Shown: positions 7,232 through 14,584 of the stretch, piece by piece | Position numbering within the stretch: position 1 is the stretch's first letter | How the letters are laid out: each line of letters starts with the position of its first letter | NCBI RefSeq assembly: GCF_016615815.1 | Contig: NZ_CP067112.1 | Location: 62,001-126,000 of the forward strand | Source: Luteimonas sp. MC1572 | GTDB lineage: Bacteria > Pseudomonadota > Gammaproteobacteria > Xanthomonadales > Xanthomonadaceae | Direction of reading: 5' to 3' | DNA length: 64,000 nt | Program-made: the position numbers and the translations under genes | The notes under the pieces: model-generated | Told to the model about the DNA's origin: nothing | The model's database searches: none | Seen by the model: only the letters and a program-made list of their open reading frames with translations

Positions 7232-7642
7232 ATGCAAGATGCATCTTGGTATTCTCGTTTCGCCAAGGCATCCGCGCGTTTCTGCGGACGGCCCCGCGTC
7301 TTCACCGTTGCTGTCGGCCTGATCGCTCTGTGGCTCGTGACTGGCCCGCTGTTCGGGTTCAGTGACACCTGGCAATTGGTGATCAATACCAGCACCACGA
7401 TCATTACGTTCTTGATGGTCTTCCTCATCCAGAACACACAGAACCGTGACACTGAAGCTGTCCAGATAAAACTGGATGAGCTGATTCGTGCAACGCAGGG
7501 TGCGCACAATGCGCTTCTTGACCTGGAGGACATCGAAGACAAGAAGCTGGATGCGTTCCGGTCCAGGTACCGTGCTCTTGCAGCAGCGGCCCGGGCTGAT
7601 CTGGACCATGGCAATGAAGACACAGGCACGCCAGATCCGTGA
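7232..7642 (+). CDS. Low-affinity iron permease family membrane protein
   Basis: 136 aa with a good ribosome-binding site (AGAAGGAGA, 7 nt before ATG). Two membrane segments are clear: about residues 24-44 (VFTVAVGLIALWLVTGPLFGF) and 48-68 (WQLVINTSTTIITFLMVFLIQNTQNRD). The sequence TWQLVINTSTTIITFLMVFLIQNTQNRD followed by KLDELIRA is the signature of the bacterial low-affinity iron permease family (PF04120). Iron transport by bacterial members is not demonstrated. The gene carries its own SD, unlike the other cassettes, so it may be the first resident gene beyond the array or the last cassette. Confidence 0.88.
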   Translation: MQDASWYSRFAKASARFCGRPRVFTVAVGLIALWLVTGPLFGFSDTWQLVINTSTTIITFLMVFLIQNTQNRDTEAVQIKLDELIRATQGAHNALLDLEDIEDKKLDAFRSRYRALAAAARADLDHGNEDTGTPDP

Positions 7643-7655
7643 ACCGGCCGTACGT

Positions 7656-7722
7656 TCCCAACAATCCATTCAAGCCGGCGCCGCGGAGCGGCGCCGGCTT
7701 GCTTCGGCTTCACGCCGCAGTA
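7656..7722 (+). repeat. Terminal attC-like remnant
   Basis: TCCCAACAATCCATTCAAGCCGGCG resembles the 5' half of an attC, and a stem of the same design follows. The 3' end (CTTCGGCTTCACGCCGC) no longer matches GTTRRRY. It marks the physical end of the cassette array. Confidence 0.55.
7672..7700. terminator. Strong attC-derived hairpin between convergent genes
   Basis: A perfect 13-bp inverted repeat (7672-7684 with 7688-7700) around a 3-nt loop, almost all G+C. It lies between the iron permease gene (+) and the small exported protein gene (-) and has no T tract. It could stop transcription from both sides. Confidence 0.55.
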
Positions 7723-7725
7723 AGG

Positions 7726-7995
7726 CTACAGTTCCCCGGCGCAGATGCTGTCGTTGCCGCTGCAGTCGCCAAGCTTCTGCAGTTGGGCTTGGGCCTTCTC
7801 CTTGGCGGCAGCGCGCTCGGCTTCGGTTGTACACACCCGCGTAGGAAACTTGCTTCCGAGCTCGGTCTTCGTCTCGCAAACGACTCCGTTGCTGTCACCT
7901 GGTGCTGCAGTAGGCGTGTCGGCTGAGGCGGCTTTCTCGCCAGCGACGGCGGACGAGGCGGCCAGGAGCATGATAAGAAGCAGTCGGGTCTTCAT
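7726..7995 (-). CDS. Small exported protein of unknown function
   Basis: 89 aa on the minus strand. The start at 7995 is chosen because it has AAAGGA 7 nt upstream and opens a canonical signal peptide (MKTRLLLIMLLAASSAVA-GEKA). The mature protein has a KTELGSKFPTRVCTTEAERA segment and four cysteines, with a KEKAQAQLQKL helix. This pattern (VCxTxxExxxxxxxAQxxL) is common in short xanthomonad periplasmic proteins of unknown role. It converges on the integron end. Confidence 0.8.
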   Translation of the reverse strand: MKTRLLLIMLLAASSAVAGEKAASADTPTAAPGDSNGVVCETKTELGSKFPTRVCTTEAERAAAKEKAQAQLQKLGDCSGNDSICAGEL

Positions 7996-8136
7996 CGGCA
8001 ATCCTTTCCGGATGGAGCGTCGAGAATACGCTTTCCGGTCCGGCATTCAAGTTGCCGGCAGCACCGTCGTTGTGCGCGCCTGACAGCTGATCCAGGCCAG
8101 ACCCGCTTGTTGATTCGGTCGTCCTGCAAGGTGGAG

Positions 8137-8520
8137 ATGATGAGCGCAGAACCGATGGTTTCCGGTATCCGTCAGGTCGCCGTGACCGTGAGCGATGTCG
8201 ATGTCGCGCTTGGTTTCTACCGCGACATACTCGGCCTCGCCTTCTTGTTCCGTGCCGGCCCGGATCTGGCTTTCGTGGACGCCGGTGGCGTTCGCGTCAT
8301 GCTGTCCACGCCACAGGGCGCGGGCGCCGTTGGAGCCAATTCCACGCTCTATTTCAAGGTGCCGGATGTGGATGCCGCGCATGCCAGGTTTGTCGCCTGC
8401 GGCGCCACCGATGAGCGGGCTCCCCAGTTTGCCGCGAAGATGCCCGACCATGACCTATGGATCGGGTTTATCCGCGATCCCGATGGCAATCTGGTCGGGC
8501 TGCTCGAGGAGCGGCAATGA
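8137..8520 (+). CDS. VOC family (glyoxalase/dioxygenase fold) protein
   Basis: 127 aa from ATG 8137 (ATG 8140 is equally good; AAGGTGGAG lies directly upstream). It contains one complete vicinal-oxygen-chelate module: GIRQVAVTVSDVDVALGFYRDILGL at the start, then LAFVDAGGVRVML, and a C-terminal WIGFIRDPDGNLVGLLEE, where the last Glu is the usual metal ligand. Such single-module proteins dimerise and bind a divalent metal; substrate cannot be told from sequence. It heads a + strand cluster with the next two genes, overlapping or spaced by a few bases. Confidence 0.85.
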   Translation: MMSAEPMVSGIRQVAVTVSDVDVALGFYRDILGLAFLFRAGPDLAFVDAGGVRVMLSTPQGAGAVGANSTLYFKVPDVDAAHARFVACGATDERAPQFAAKMPDHDLWIGFIRDPDGNLVGLLEERQ

Positions 8521-8555
8521 CGAGCCTGATCCCGCCTGCCACCAAGGAACAACCA

Positions 8556-9089
8556 ATGTCGAAGTCGACCATCACCCGGCTCCTCCCGTACGGTCCTGTG
8601 ATGGCGTTACTGATCGTTGCCGTCCACCTTGGCTGGGAGCACACGCACGGTGGCGTACGCAGCCACCACCTGTTGGCGCGCGCTGATCTGCCGTCGGTGT
8701 CGAACTGGTGGGGCCTGCTGGTCCTTCCCATCCTCGGCTGGCTCGCATCGCGTAGCGCCAGCCGTCGGGCGGCGCTGGACAGCCGCGCGGCGGCCAGGTC
8801 GATGGCGGCATTTGCGGGTGCCCTGCTGGTCGGTGCAGCGCTCTCCGCGTCGTTCATCACGGGGCATGCGTCGGCTGCCTCCGGCATCTTCCTTGCCGCA
8901 TTGGCGGCAGGGCTTGTCCTGCCCACGTACCGGGCCGAGTACATCTTCGGCTTCGTCTCGGGAATGTCCTTCGTGCTTGGCTCGGTACTGCCGACGATTG
9001 CCGCATCGATCGGTGCCGCGATATCCGTCGTTGCCCACTTCCTGGTTCGCCCGGGACTGGCCCGGCTGCTTCGTACAGCACGGGCCTGA
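8556..9089 (+). CDS. Integral membrane protein of unknown function
   Basis: 177 aa from ATG 8556, preceded by AAGGAAC; an ATG at 8517 overlapping the VOC stop is an alternative. About four to five membrane segments: residues 11-26, 50-64, 86-104, 109-125 and 131-158. A conserved-looking HLGWEHTHGGVRSHHLL loop with five histidines follows the first segment and might bind metal. No family is recognised. Its place between VOC and SnoaL-like genes suggests co-transcription. Confidence 0.75.
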   Translation: MSKSTITRLLPYGPVMALLIVAVHLGWEHTHGGVRSHHLLARADLPSVSNWWGLLVLPILGWLASRSASRRAALDSRAAARSMAAFAGALLVGAALSASFITGHASAASGIFLAALAAGLVLPTYRAEYIFGFVSGMSFVLGSVLPTIAASIGAAISVVAHFLVRPGLARLLRTARA

Positions 9090-9095
9090 CTGCCG

Positions 9096-9473
9096 ATGAG
9101 CACCCCGAACAACGCGGAGATCGCCAGCGAATTCCTGGCCATGGCGGCGTCGGGCAGGGTCCGCGAGGCGTACGCGCGGCATGTCGCGGCCGGGTTCACG
9201 CACCACAACGCGTACTTCCCCGGCGACCGCGAGTCGCTGCTCGTCGCAATGGAGGAGAGCTCCAGTTCCGAGCCGAACAAGGCATTCACCATCAAGCAGG
9301 TGCTTGCGTCCGGTGATCGCGTGGCAGTGCTTTCACACCTGCAGCGCGCCCAGGCGGAGCAGGAATATGCGGTCGTGCACATTGTCAGGTTCGAGGATTC
9401 GAAGATCGTCGAGATGTGGGATGTCGGGCAGGAGATCCCGAAGGACTCGCCGAATGCACTGGGCATGTTCTAG
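9096..9473 (+). CDS. SnoaL-like / NTF2-superfamily protein
   Basis: 125 aa. An N-terminal helix pair (NAEIASEFLAMAASGRVREAYARHVAAGFTHHN) is followed by a beta sheet with QVLASGDRVAVLSHLQ and a final VVHIVRFEDSKIVEMWDVGQEIP strand pair. This is the cone-shaped NTF2-like fold typical of SnoaL-like domains, and the closing VE-x-WD-x-x-Q matches the family. Proteins of this type are small-molecule isomerases, hydrolases or binding proteins; the substrate here is unknown. It starts 6 bp after the membrane protein gene. Confidence 0.85.
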   Translation: MSTPNNAEIASEFLAMAASGRVREAYARHVAAGFTHHNAYFPGDRESLLVAMEESSSSEPNKAFTIKQVLASGDRVAVLSHLQRAQAEQEYAVVHIVRFEDSKIVEMWDVGQEIPKDSPNALGMF

Positions 9474-9537
9474 GCAGGCCGCTGGCTGTTGGTTATGCGT
9501 GCCGGGGAATGGCATGTGCCTGCCGCCTGCGGCTGCG

Positions 9538-9543
9538 TACACT
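9538..9543 (+). promoter_or_regulatory. Possible -10 box for the DUF1761 gene
   Basis: TACACT about 31 nt before the ATG, followed by a short leader with CGGAG. No convincing -35 box. Confidence 0.35.
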
Positions 9544-9573
9544 CGCGGTCCTGGGGGATGAATCGGAGATCGC

Positions 9574-9954
9574 ATGAACATTTGGCTGGTATTGCTCGCC
9601 GCGGTGTCGAGTTTCCTTGTTGGTGGGCTGTGGTATTCGCCGGTGCTGTTCGGCAAGGCGTGGAACATCGAGAACGGGAGTCCAACGACTGCGGGGCACC
9701 CGGCAAAGGTGTTTGGCGTCAGCTTCGCGTTCTCGCTTGTCGCGGCAGCGGCCTTCGCGGTGCTGGTGGGGCCGTCGCCCGGGCTGGAGGCCGCGCTCAA
9801 GCTGGGCGCGCTGGTGGGCGTGGGCCTGGTGGCGGCGAGCTACGGCATCAACTACCAGTTCGCGCAGCGCACGTTCAAACTGTGGCTGATCGACGGCGGC
9901 TATCACGCCGTGCAGTTCCTGCTGTTCGGGCTGGTATTTGGCCTCTGGGGCTGA
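9574..9954 (+). CDS. DUF1761 membrane protein
   Basis: 126 aa. Four membrane segments. The N-terminal VSSFLVGGLWYSPVLFGKAW is the DUF1761 hallmark, and the last segment contains a YHAVQFLLFGLVFGLWG ending also typical of the family. Length agrees with the usual 125-140 aa. Function is unknown. CGGAG 7 nt upstream supports the start. Confidence 0.85.
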   Translation: MNIWLVLLAAVSSFLVGGLWYSPVLFGKAWNIENGSPTTAGHPAKVFGVSFAFSLVAAAAFAVLVGPSPGLEAALKLGALVGVGLVAASYGINYQFAQRTFKLWLIDGGYHAVQFLLFGLVFGLWG

Positions 9955-10065
9955 ATCCGGCGGTCCTGCGTGATGTCACATGCAGGCCACCGGTTCCGTC
10001 GAGGAAGGTAGTCGTATCCCGCCTGCCGGAAGGGCGTGGAGCGTGACACCGGGAGGGTCGATCAA

Positions 10066-10287
10066 ATGAAGTCGTTCATCGTGCTGCTGGGCTGGTGCCT
10101 GCTGTTTGTCCTGTGCTGGCCGCTGGCGCTGCTGGCCCTGGTGCTGTGGCCGGTCGTGTGGCTGCTGTTGCTGCCGTTCCGCCTGGTGGACATCACCTTC
10201 TCCGCGCTGTTCGCGCTGCTGCAGGCGATCCTGTTCCTGCCGGCGCGACTGCTGGGCTGGCGTCCGGCCAGCCCTGTACCGGGCTGA
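10066..10287 (+). CDS. Small hydrophobic membrane protein
   Basis: 73 aa from ATG 10066, with GGGAGGG 7 nt upstream; the frame stays open upstream without an SD. Nearly the whole protein is hydrophobic, forming two or three membrane segments rich in Leu, Trp and Val, with a short positively charged tail (RLLGWRP). No family is recognised; such proteins are often annotated as putative transmembrane proteins in this group. Confidence 0.7.
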   Translation: MKSFIVLLGWCLLFVLCWPLALLALVLWPVVWLLLLPFRLVDITFSALFALLQAILFLPARLLGWRPASPVPG

Positions 10288-10324
10288 CCGGCTGCGCGTT
10301 CAACCCTTTCTTACGGAATAGGCC

Positions 10325-10783
10325 ATGACCAGGTACGCCGCATCCCTGCTGATCCTGCTTTGCTTCGCCTGCGGATCGAGCCAGGCACAAGTTGCCGATG
10401 CCAAGCCGATGGACGCTGCGCTGGCCGCGAAGCTCGGCGCCGACGAGCGCGGCATGCGCAACTACGTCCTGGTGATCCTGAAGTCAGGCCCTGATCGGGT
10501 TGCCGATGGTCCCGAGCGCGCCGCGATGTTCAAGGGGCACTTCGCCAACATGGAGCGCCTGGCGGCGGAGGACAAACTGGCGGTCGCCGGCCCGTTCACC
10601 GACAAGACCGACTGGCGCGGCATGTTCATCCTTGCCGTCGAGACGGTCGAGGAAGCACAGCTGCTGGTGGCGACGGACCCGGTGATCGCGCAGGGCGAGA
10701 TGGTCGCCGAATACCACCGGCTCTACTCGTCCGCGGCGCTCATGGCGGTCAACGGGATACACCGCGAGATCGCCCCGGAATAG
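10325..10783 (+). CDS. Exported YciI family protein
   Basis: 152 aa. A signal peptide (LLILLCFACGSSQA-Q) precedes a YciI domain: MRNYVLVILKSGPDR, then a helix with FKGHFANMERLAAEDKLAVAGPFTDKTDWRGMFIL and a closing AEYHRLYSS. The family shares a ferredoxin-like fold with a His-Asp dyad thought to be catalytic in soluble members. An exported YciI is less common; the Cys in CFACGSS is followed by Gly and could also be a lipobox. It ends 8 bp from the convergent peptidase gene. Confidence 0.85.
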   Translation: MTRYAASLLILLCFACGSSQAQVADAKPMDAALAAKLGADERGMRNYVLVILKSGPDRVADGPERAAMFKGHFANMERLAAEDKLAVAGPFTDKTDWRGMFILAVETVEEAQLLVATDPVIAQGEMVAEYHRLYSSAALMAVNGIHREIAPE

Positions 10784-10791
10784 GCGCAGCC

Positions 10792-12513
10792 TTACCTCGC
10801 CGGCGCACCGGGCGCCGCAAGCTGCGGCGTGGTGCCGCCGAACCGCCCACCGAAGAAGTCGCCGTCGTTCCAGCGCGGCCGCGCGTCGTCGGCGCCGATC
10901 TGCCAGGCGATGCGTGCCGAAACGCGTGCGAGGCGCGCGGCATCGTCGTAGTGGATCGGCAGCGTGGCGTCGTCGCAGGGGCGGTGGTAGCAGTTGCGCA
11001 TGAACCAGGTGGACGAGACCCGCGGGTCGCGCGTGGTATCCACCGGCTCCACGCCGCCGTCCAGGTACACCGCCGGGATGCCGGCGCGCACGAACGAGAA
11101 CTGGTCGCTGCGCACGAACACCGCTTCCTCGGGGAACGGGTCGGGCGACACGGTGACCCCGATCTCCGCGGCGGCCGCGTCCACCACCGCCTTGAGAGAC
11201 GAGTGCTCAACGCCGATGGACACCACGTCGCGACTCGGTGCGGTCAGCACCGGCATGTCGATGTTGATGTTGGCCACCAGGCCCGCGCGCGGCACGGTGG
11301 GGCGCTGCGCGAACCACTGCGAGCCGAGCAGGCCCTGCTCCTCGCCGGTCAGGGCGACGAACAGCTGCGAGCGGCGCGGCGCGGATTCGCCGGCGTGCAG
11401 TTCGCGCGCGGCCTCCAGCATCACCGCTACGCCGAGCGCGTTGTCGATGGCGCCGTTGTGGATCGTGTCGCCGTCGACCTCGGCACCAATGCCGATGTGG
11501 TCGAGGTGCGCGGTGTGCACCACGTACTCGCCGGCCAGCACCGGGTCCGCGCCGCGCAGCAGGCCCACGACGTTGCGCGACTGCAGCGGCTCCACGCGCG
11601 TGCGCACGGCCAGCGACAGCGTGCCGGGCAGGTCGAAGCCGCGCAGGCTGCCGGCACGCGCGTCGGCGAGCAGCTGCGCCGCGCTGCGGTCGTGGCCGGC
11701 GAACAGGGCATCGGCGGCGGCGGCGCTGACGCGCGCCACCACCTTGAGGCCCGGCCAGGTGTCGATGCCGCGGCCGTCGTCGTCGCGCAGGCGCAGCGCG
11801 GGCTTTTCCCAGCCGGCAGCACTGCGTGCCCAGGGCAGGCGCACTTCGTCGTCGGCGGTGCCCACCAGCACCACGCCCACGGCGCCACGCTCGGCAATGC
11901 CGCGCAGCTTCTCGTGCAGCGAGCCGTGGAAGGCGCGGCGGGTGTCGTCGAAACCTGCCGGCGCACCGCCGAACATCATCGCCACCTTGCCGCGCAGGTC
12001 GAGGCCGGCGAGATCGTCGTGGCCGAGTTCGGGCGCGTGCACGGCCTGGCCGACGAACACCGCCGGCGCGTCCACTTCGGCCAGCGGCGCGTTGAAGTTG
12101 GCCATCGGCAGGAACTCGTGCTGGAACGCCAGCGCGATCACTTCGCCATTGCGGTGCACCTCGAGGCGCGCGCCCTCGGCGGCGATGGTGCCGCGCAGCA
12201 GCGGCACGCGCTGGAACCAGGTGCCGTCGTCGCCGCCCGGTACGAGGCCGATCGCCGCGAAGCGCGCCGCGACGTGGTCGGCGGCCAGGTCGAAGCCCGG
12301 CGTGCCGGTCTCGCGGCCCTGCATGCGGTCGTCGGCGAGCGCGCGCACGTCGTCCTCGATGCGGTTGGCGGCCGGGTCCGTGGAGCGCGGAGCGCTGGCG
12401 GCGGGAATCTGGCCCGACGTGGCGGGCGCGGTGTCACGCGAGCAGGCGGGCAGTGCGACGGTCAATGCGACGGCGAGCAGGGCCGGCGCGAGGCGGCGTG
12501 CGGTGAACGGCAT
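10792..12513 (-). CDS. M28 family zinc aminopeptidase, exported
   Basis: 573 aa on the minus strand from ATG 12513, chosen because it opens a signal peptide with a lipobox-like LPAC. A PA-like inserted domain occupies roughly residues 130-280. The M28 catalytic domain follows, with all metal and acid motifs: VVHTAHLDHIG (H and D ligands), NGAIDNALG (bridging Asp), ALTGEEQGLLGSQWF (catalytic Glu pair), NINIDMP and a late H ligand in the CYHRPCDD segment. It probably removes N-terminal residues from peptides in the periplasm or outside the cell. It lies 54 bp downstream of the serine hydrolase on the same strand. Confidence 0.9.
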   Translation of the reverse strand: MPFTARRLAPALLAVALTVALPACSRDTAPATSGQIPAASAPRSTDPAANRIEDDVRALADDRMQGRETGTPGFDLAADHVAARFAAIGLVPGGDDGTWFQRVPLLRGTIAAEGARLEVHRNGEVIALAFQHEFLPMANFNAPLAEVDAPAVFVGQAVHAPELGHDDLAGLDLRGKVAMMFGGAPAGFDDTRRAFHGSLHEKLRGIAERGAVGVVLVGTADDEVRLPWARSAAGWEKPALRLRDDDGRGIDTWPGLKVVARVSAAAADALFAGHDRSAAQLLADARAGSLRGFDLPGTLSLAVRTRVEPLQSRNVVGLLRGADPVLAGEYVVHTAHLDHIGIGAEVDGDTIHNGAIDNALGVAVMLEAARELHAGESAPRRSQLFVALTGEEQGLLGSQWFAQRPTVPRAGLVANINIDMPVLTAPSRDVVSIGVEHSSLKAVVDAAAAEIGVTVSPDPFPEEAVFVRSDQFSFVRAGIPAVYLDGGVEPVDTTRDPRVSSTWFMRNCYHRPCDDATLPIHYDDAARLARVSARIAWQIGADDARPRWNDGDFFGGRFGGTTPQLAAPGAPAR

Positions 12514-12567
12514 GGGGGCGTCCGACAATGCGAAGGCCGCCAGCCTAGCGTGCGGCACCCGCTGCGG

Positions 12568-13668
12568 TCACGGCGCCAGGAACAGCGCGGCAATCGCCCG
12601 CGCCGTGGCATAGGGCTCCGGATCGTTGCGGTTGCTGAGCAGCACCACCGTCAGCCGTTGCCGCGGCCAGTGCAGGATCACGTTGCGGAAGCCGATGGTC
12701 TCGCCCGAGTGCCACATCAGGTCGCCGTGCAGTCGCCAGCCGTAGCCAAATGCGTCGACATCCGCCTCGCCGGTGGGCGTGCTGGTCTGCGCCGCCACCA
12801 TGCGCGCGCGTGAGGCCGGTGACAGCAGGCGGCCATCGTCGAGCGCCGCGGCCCACCTGGTGAGGTCGTCGATGGAGGCGTAGATGCCGCCGTCGCCGAG
12901 CACCGCGCTGGTGGTGCTCTGGTCGGTGCGCTGCCAGCCGTCCGCGGCCGCGCTGTGGCCGTAGGCGCGGTGCGCGACCTGCGACACGCCGTCCTCGAAC
13001 GCCACCGCGCCGTCCATGCCCAGCGGCGCGAAGATGCGCGCCTGCAGGAAGTCCGCGTAGCGGCCGTCGGACGCCATTTCCACCACGCGCGCCAGCAGCG
13101 CGTAGCCGGTGTTGCTGTAGCGGTAGGCGCTGCCGGGCGCGAAGTACGGGGCGATCGCCGCGGCCGATGGCGTGCCGGCGGCCGCATCACAGGGCAGGCC
13201 ACTGGCCAGCAGGCACACCACGTCGGCATCGTGCACCTGGCCGCTGAAGTCCGCCGCCATCAGGTCTTCGTAATCGGGCAGGCCGCCGGTGTGCGCAAGC
13301 AGGTGGTGCAGGGTCACGCCGTCCGCGTACATCGGCAGCGAAGGCAGCCAACGGCGCACCGGGTCTTCAAGCCGCAGCACGCCGTCGTCGACGAGCAGAA
13401 GGACCGCGGTGGCGGTGAACTGCTTCGACACCGAGGCCAGGCGGAAGCGCGTGGCGGGCGTCACCGCTGTGCGGGCCTCCAGGTCGCCCAGGCCGTAGCC
13501 GCGGCGCACCAGCGCCTCGCCGTCGCGCACCACCAGCAGCGCAGCGCCCGGGCCGTCGCCGGCGTAGCGCTGCATGTGGCCGTCGATCGCGGTCATCGTG
13601 TCGTTCCCCATGGCGCGGCCCGCGAACAGTGCCGCGAGCAGCAGGCATACCTGGATAGTCGTGCGCAT
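12568..13668 (-). CDS. Serine hydrolase, beta-lactamase class C / penicillin-binding-like
   Basis: 366 aa on the minus strand with a signal peptide (MRTTIQVCLLLAALFAGRAMG). The three active-site motifs are present: RLASVSKQFTA (SxxK nucleophile), RYSNTGYALL (YxN) and WHSGETIGF (HSG in place of KTG). HSG is typical of esterase- or peptidase-like members rather than true AmpC enzymes. Expected location is periplasm. The start is supported by a TAGAAT box 6 nt upstream, suggesting a leaderless transcript. The M28 peptidase gene follows and may be co-expressed. Confidence 0.9.
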   Translation of the reverse strand: MRTTIQVCLLLAALFAGRAMGNDTMTAIDGHMQRYAGDGPGAALLVVRDGEALVRRGYGLGDLEARTAVTPATRFRLASVSKQFTATAVLLLVDDGVLRLEDPVRRWLPSLPMYADGVTLHHLLAHTGGLPDYEDLMAADFSGQVHDADVVCLLASGLPCDAAAGTPSAAAIAPYFAPGSAYRYSNTGYALLARVVEMASDGRYADFLQARIFAPLGMDGAVAFEDGVSQVAHRAYGHSAAADGWQRTDQSTTSAVLGDGGIYASIDDLTRWAAALDDGRLLSPASRARMVAAQTSTPTGEADVDAFGYGWRLHGDLMWHSGETIGFRNVILHWPRQRLTVVLLSNRNDPEPYATARAIAALFLAP

Positions 13669-13674
13669 CGGCCG

Positions 13675-13680
13675 ATTCTA
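13675..13680 (-). promoter_or_regulatory. -10 box of a probable leaderless promoter
   Basis: TAGAAT on the minus strand, with exactly 6 nt between it and the serine hydrolase ATG. Transcription should begin at or next to the start codon. Confidence 0.55.
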
Positions 13681-13696
13681 GCCGCGGCCGACCGCC

Positions 13697-14482
13697 TCAA
13701 CGCTCGCGGCGCGGGAACTCCAGCACCTTGCCGCGTGCGTCGTCGTCATCGCGGCTGTCGCGGTGCCACAGCACCGGCACGTCATGCGGGGTCGGCAGCT
13801 CGAACTGCTCGCGCTCCGCGCGCTCGGCCTCCGCGGCGAGCTCCTCCTCGATTTCCCAGCTGTAGCGCTTGCGCGGCGCCATCGGGTCCAGCCGCCGGAA
13901 CAGCCACGCCGCCAGCGCGCCGCCGACCGCGCCGCCCAGGTGCGACTGCCAGGACACGCCGGGTTCGCGCGGCAGCACGGTCAGCAACATGCCGCCGTAG
14001 AACAGGAAGCCGATCATGGTGGCGGCGATCGCCGCGCGGTCGCGGCGCAGCACGCCGAGCACGAACACCAGGAACATCAGGCCGTGGGTCACGCCGCTGG
14101 CGCCGATATGGAACGAGCCGGGCTCGCCCAGCAGCCACGCGCCCACGCCGGACCCCAGCCACATCAACGGCAGCCCGCGCAGGGTGGCGCGCGGATACAC
14201 GCCGCCGGCCAGCGTGCCGAGGAACAGGATCGACAGGCTGTTGGCCACCAGGTGCTCGAGCGAGCCGTGCAGCAGCGGCGCGGTCAGCAGGCCCATCAGG
14301 CCCGCCACGCTGCCGGGCGACACCGCGAAGGCGCGCGTGGCCAGCATGCCCTGCACCAGGTCCATCAGCACCAGCACCACCACCGCGGCCACGCTGCACC
14401 AGGCGGCGCGGCTGAAGCGGCGCCAGTCGGCGCGGCGCTGGGCGGCGGGGTCGGCGGGCGGCTCGGTGTCGGGCAGGTACAT
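13697..14482 (-). CDS. Rhomboid family intramembrane serine protease
   Basis: 261 aa on the minus strand with six to seven membrane segments. The rhomboid motifs are HLVANSLSILFLG (the HxxxN of TM2), HIGASGVTHGLMF (GxSG with the catalytic Ser) and WQSHLGGAVGG (catalytic His). A charged C-terminal tail of about 60 residues (rich in Glu, Arg and Asp) faces the cytoplasm. Rhomboids cleave transmembrane substrates near the outer leaflet; the substrate here is unknown. The gene is divergent from the rRNA methyltransferase gene. Confidence 0.92.
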   Translation of the reverse strand: MYLPDTEPPADPAAQRRADWRRFSRAAWCSVAAVVVLVLMDLVQGMLATRAFAVSPGSVAGLMGLLTAPLLHGSLEHLVANSLSILFLGTLAGGVYPRATLRGLPLMWLGSGVGAWLLGEPGSFHIGASGVTHGLMFLVFVLGVLRRDRAAIAATMIGFLFYGGMLLTVLPREPGVSWQSHLGGAVGGALAAWLFRRLDPMAPRKRYSWEIEEELAAEAERAEREQFELPTPHDVPVLWHRDSRDDDDARGKVLEFPRRER

Positions 14483-14572
14483 GGAGCATCAATGGCGCCA
14501 CCTGCGGGCAACGCAAGGGCTGCGGGCGCCCCGCCGCGGCGCCGTGGCCCGCAGCGGCACGGCCCGAGCCGG

Positions 14573-14578
14573 TAGAAT
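14573..14578 (+). promoter_or_regulatory. -10 box of a probable leaderless promoter
   Basis: TAGAAT with 6 nt to the ATG of the rRNA methyltransferase gene. There is no Shine-Dalgarno sequence in between. Confidence 0.6.
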
Positions 14579-14584
14579 TGCGGC

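Noticed and set aside
10951..12813. 620-aa forward frame opposite the M28 peptidase
   Set aside because: Composition is Arg/His/Ala/Gly-rich and meaningless; it mirrors the real gene at high G+C.
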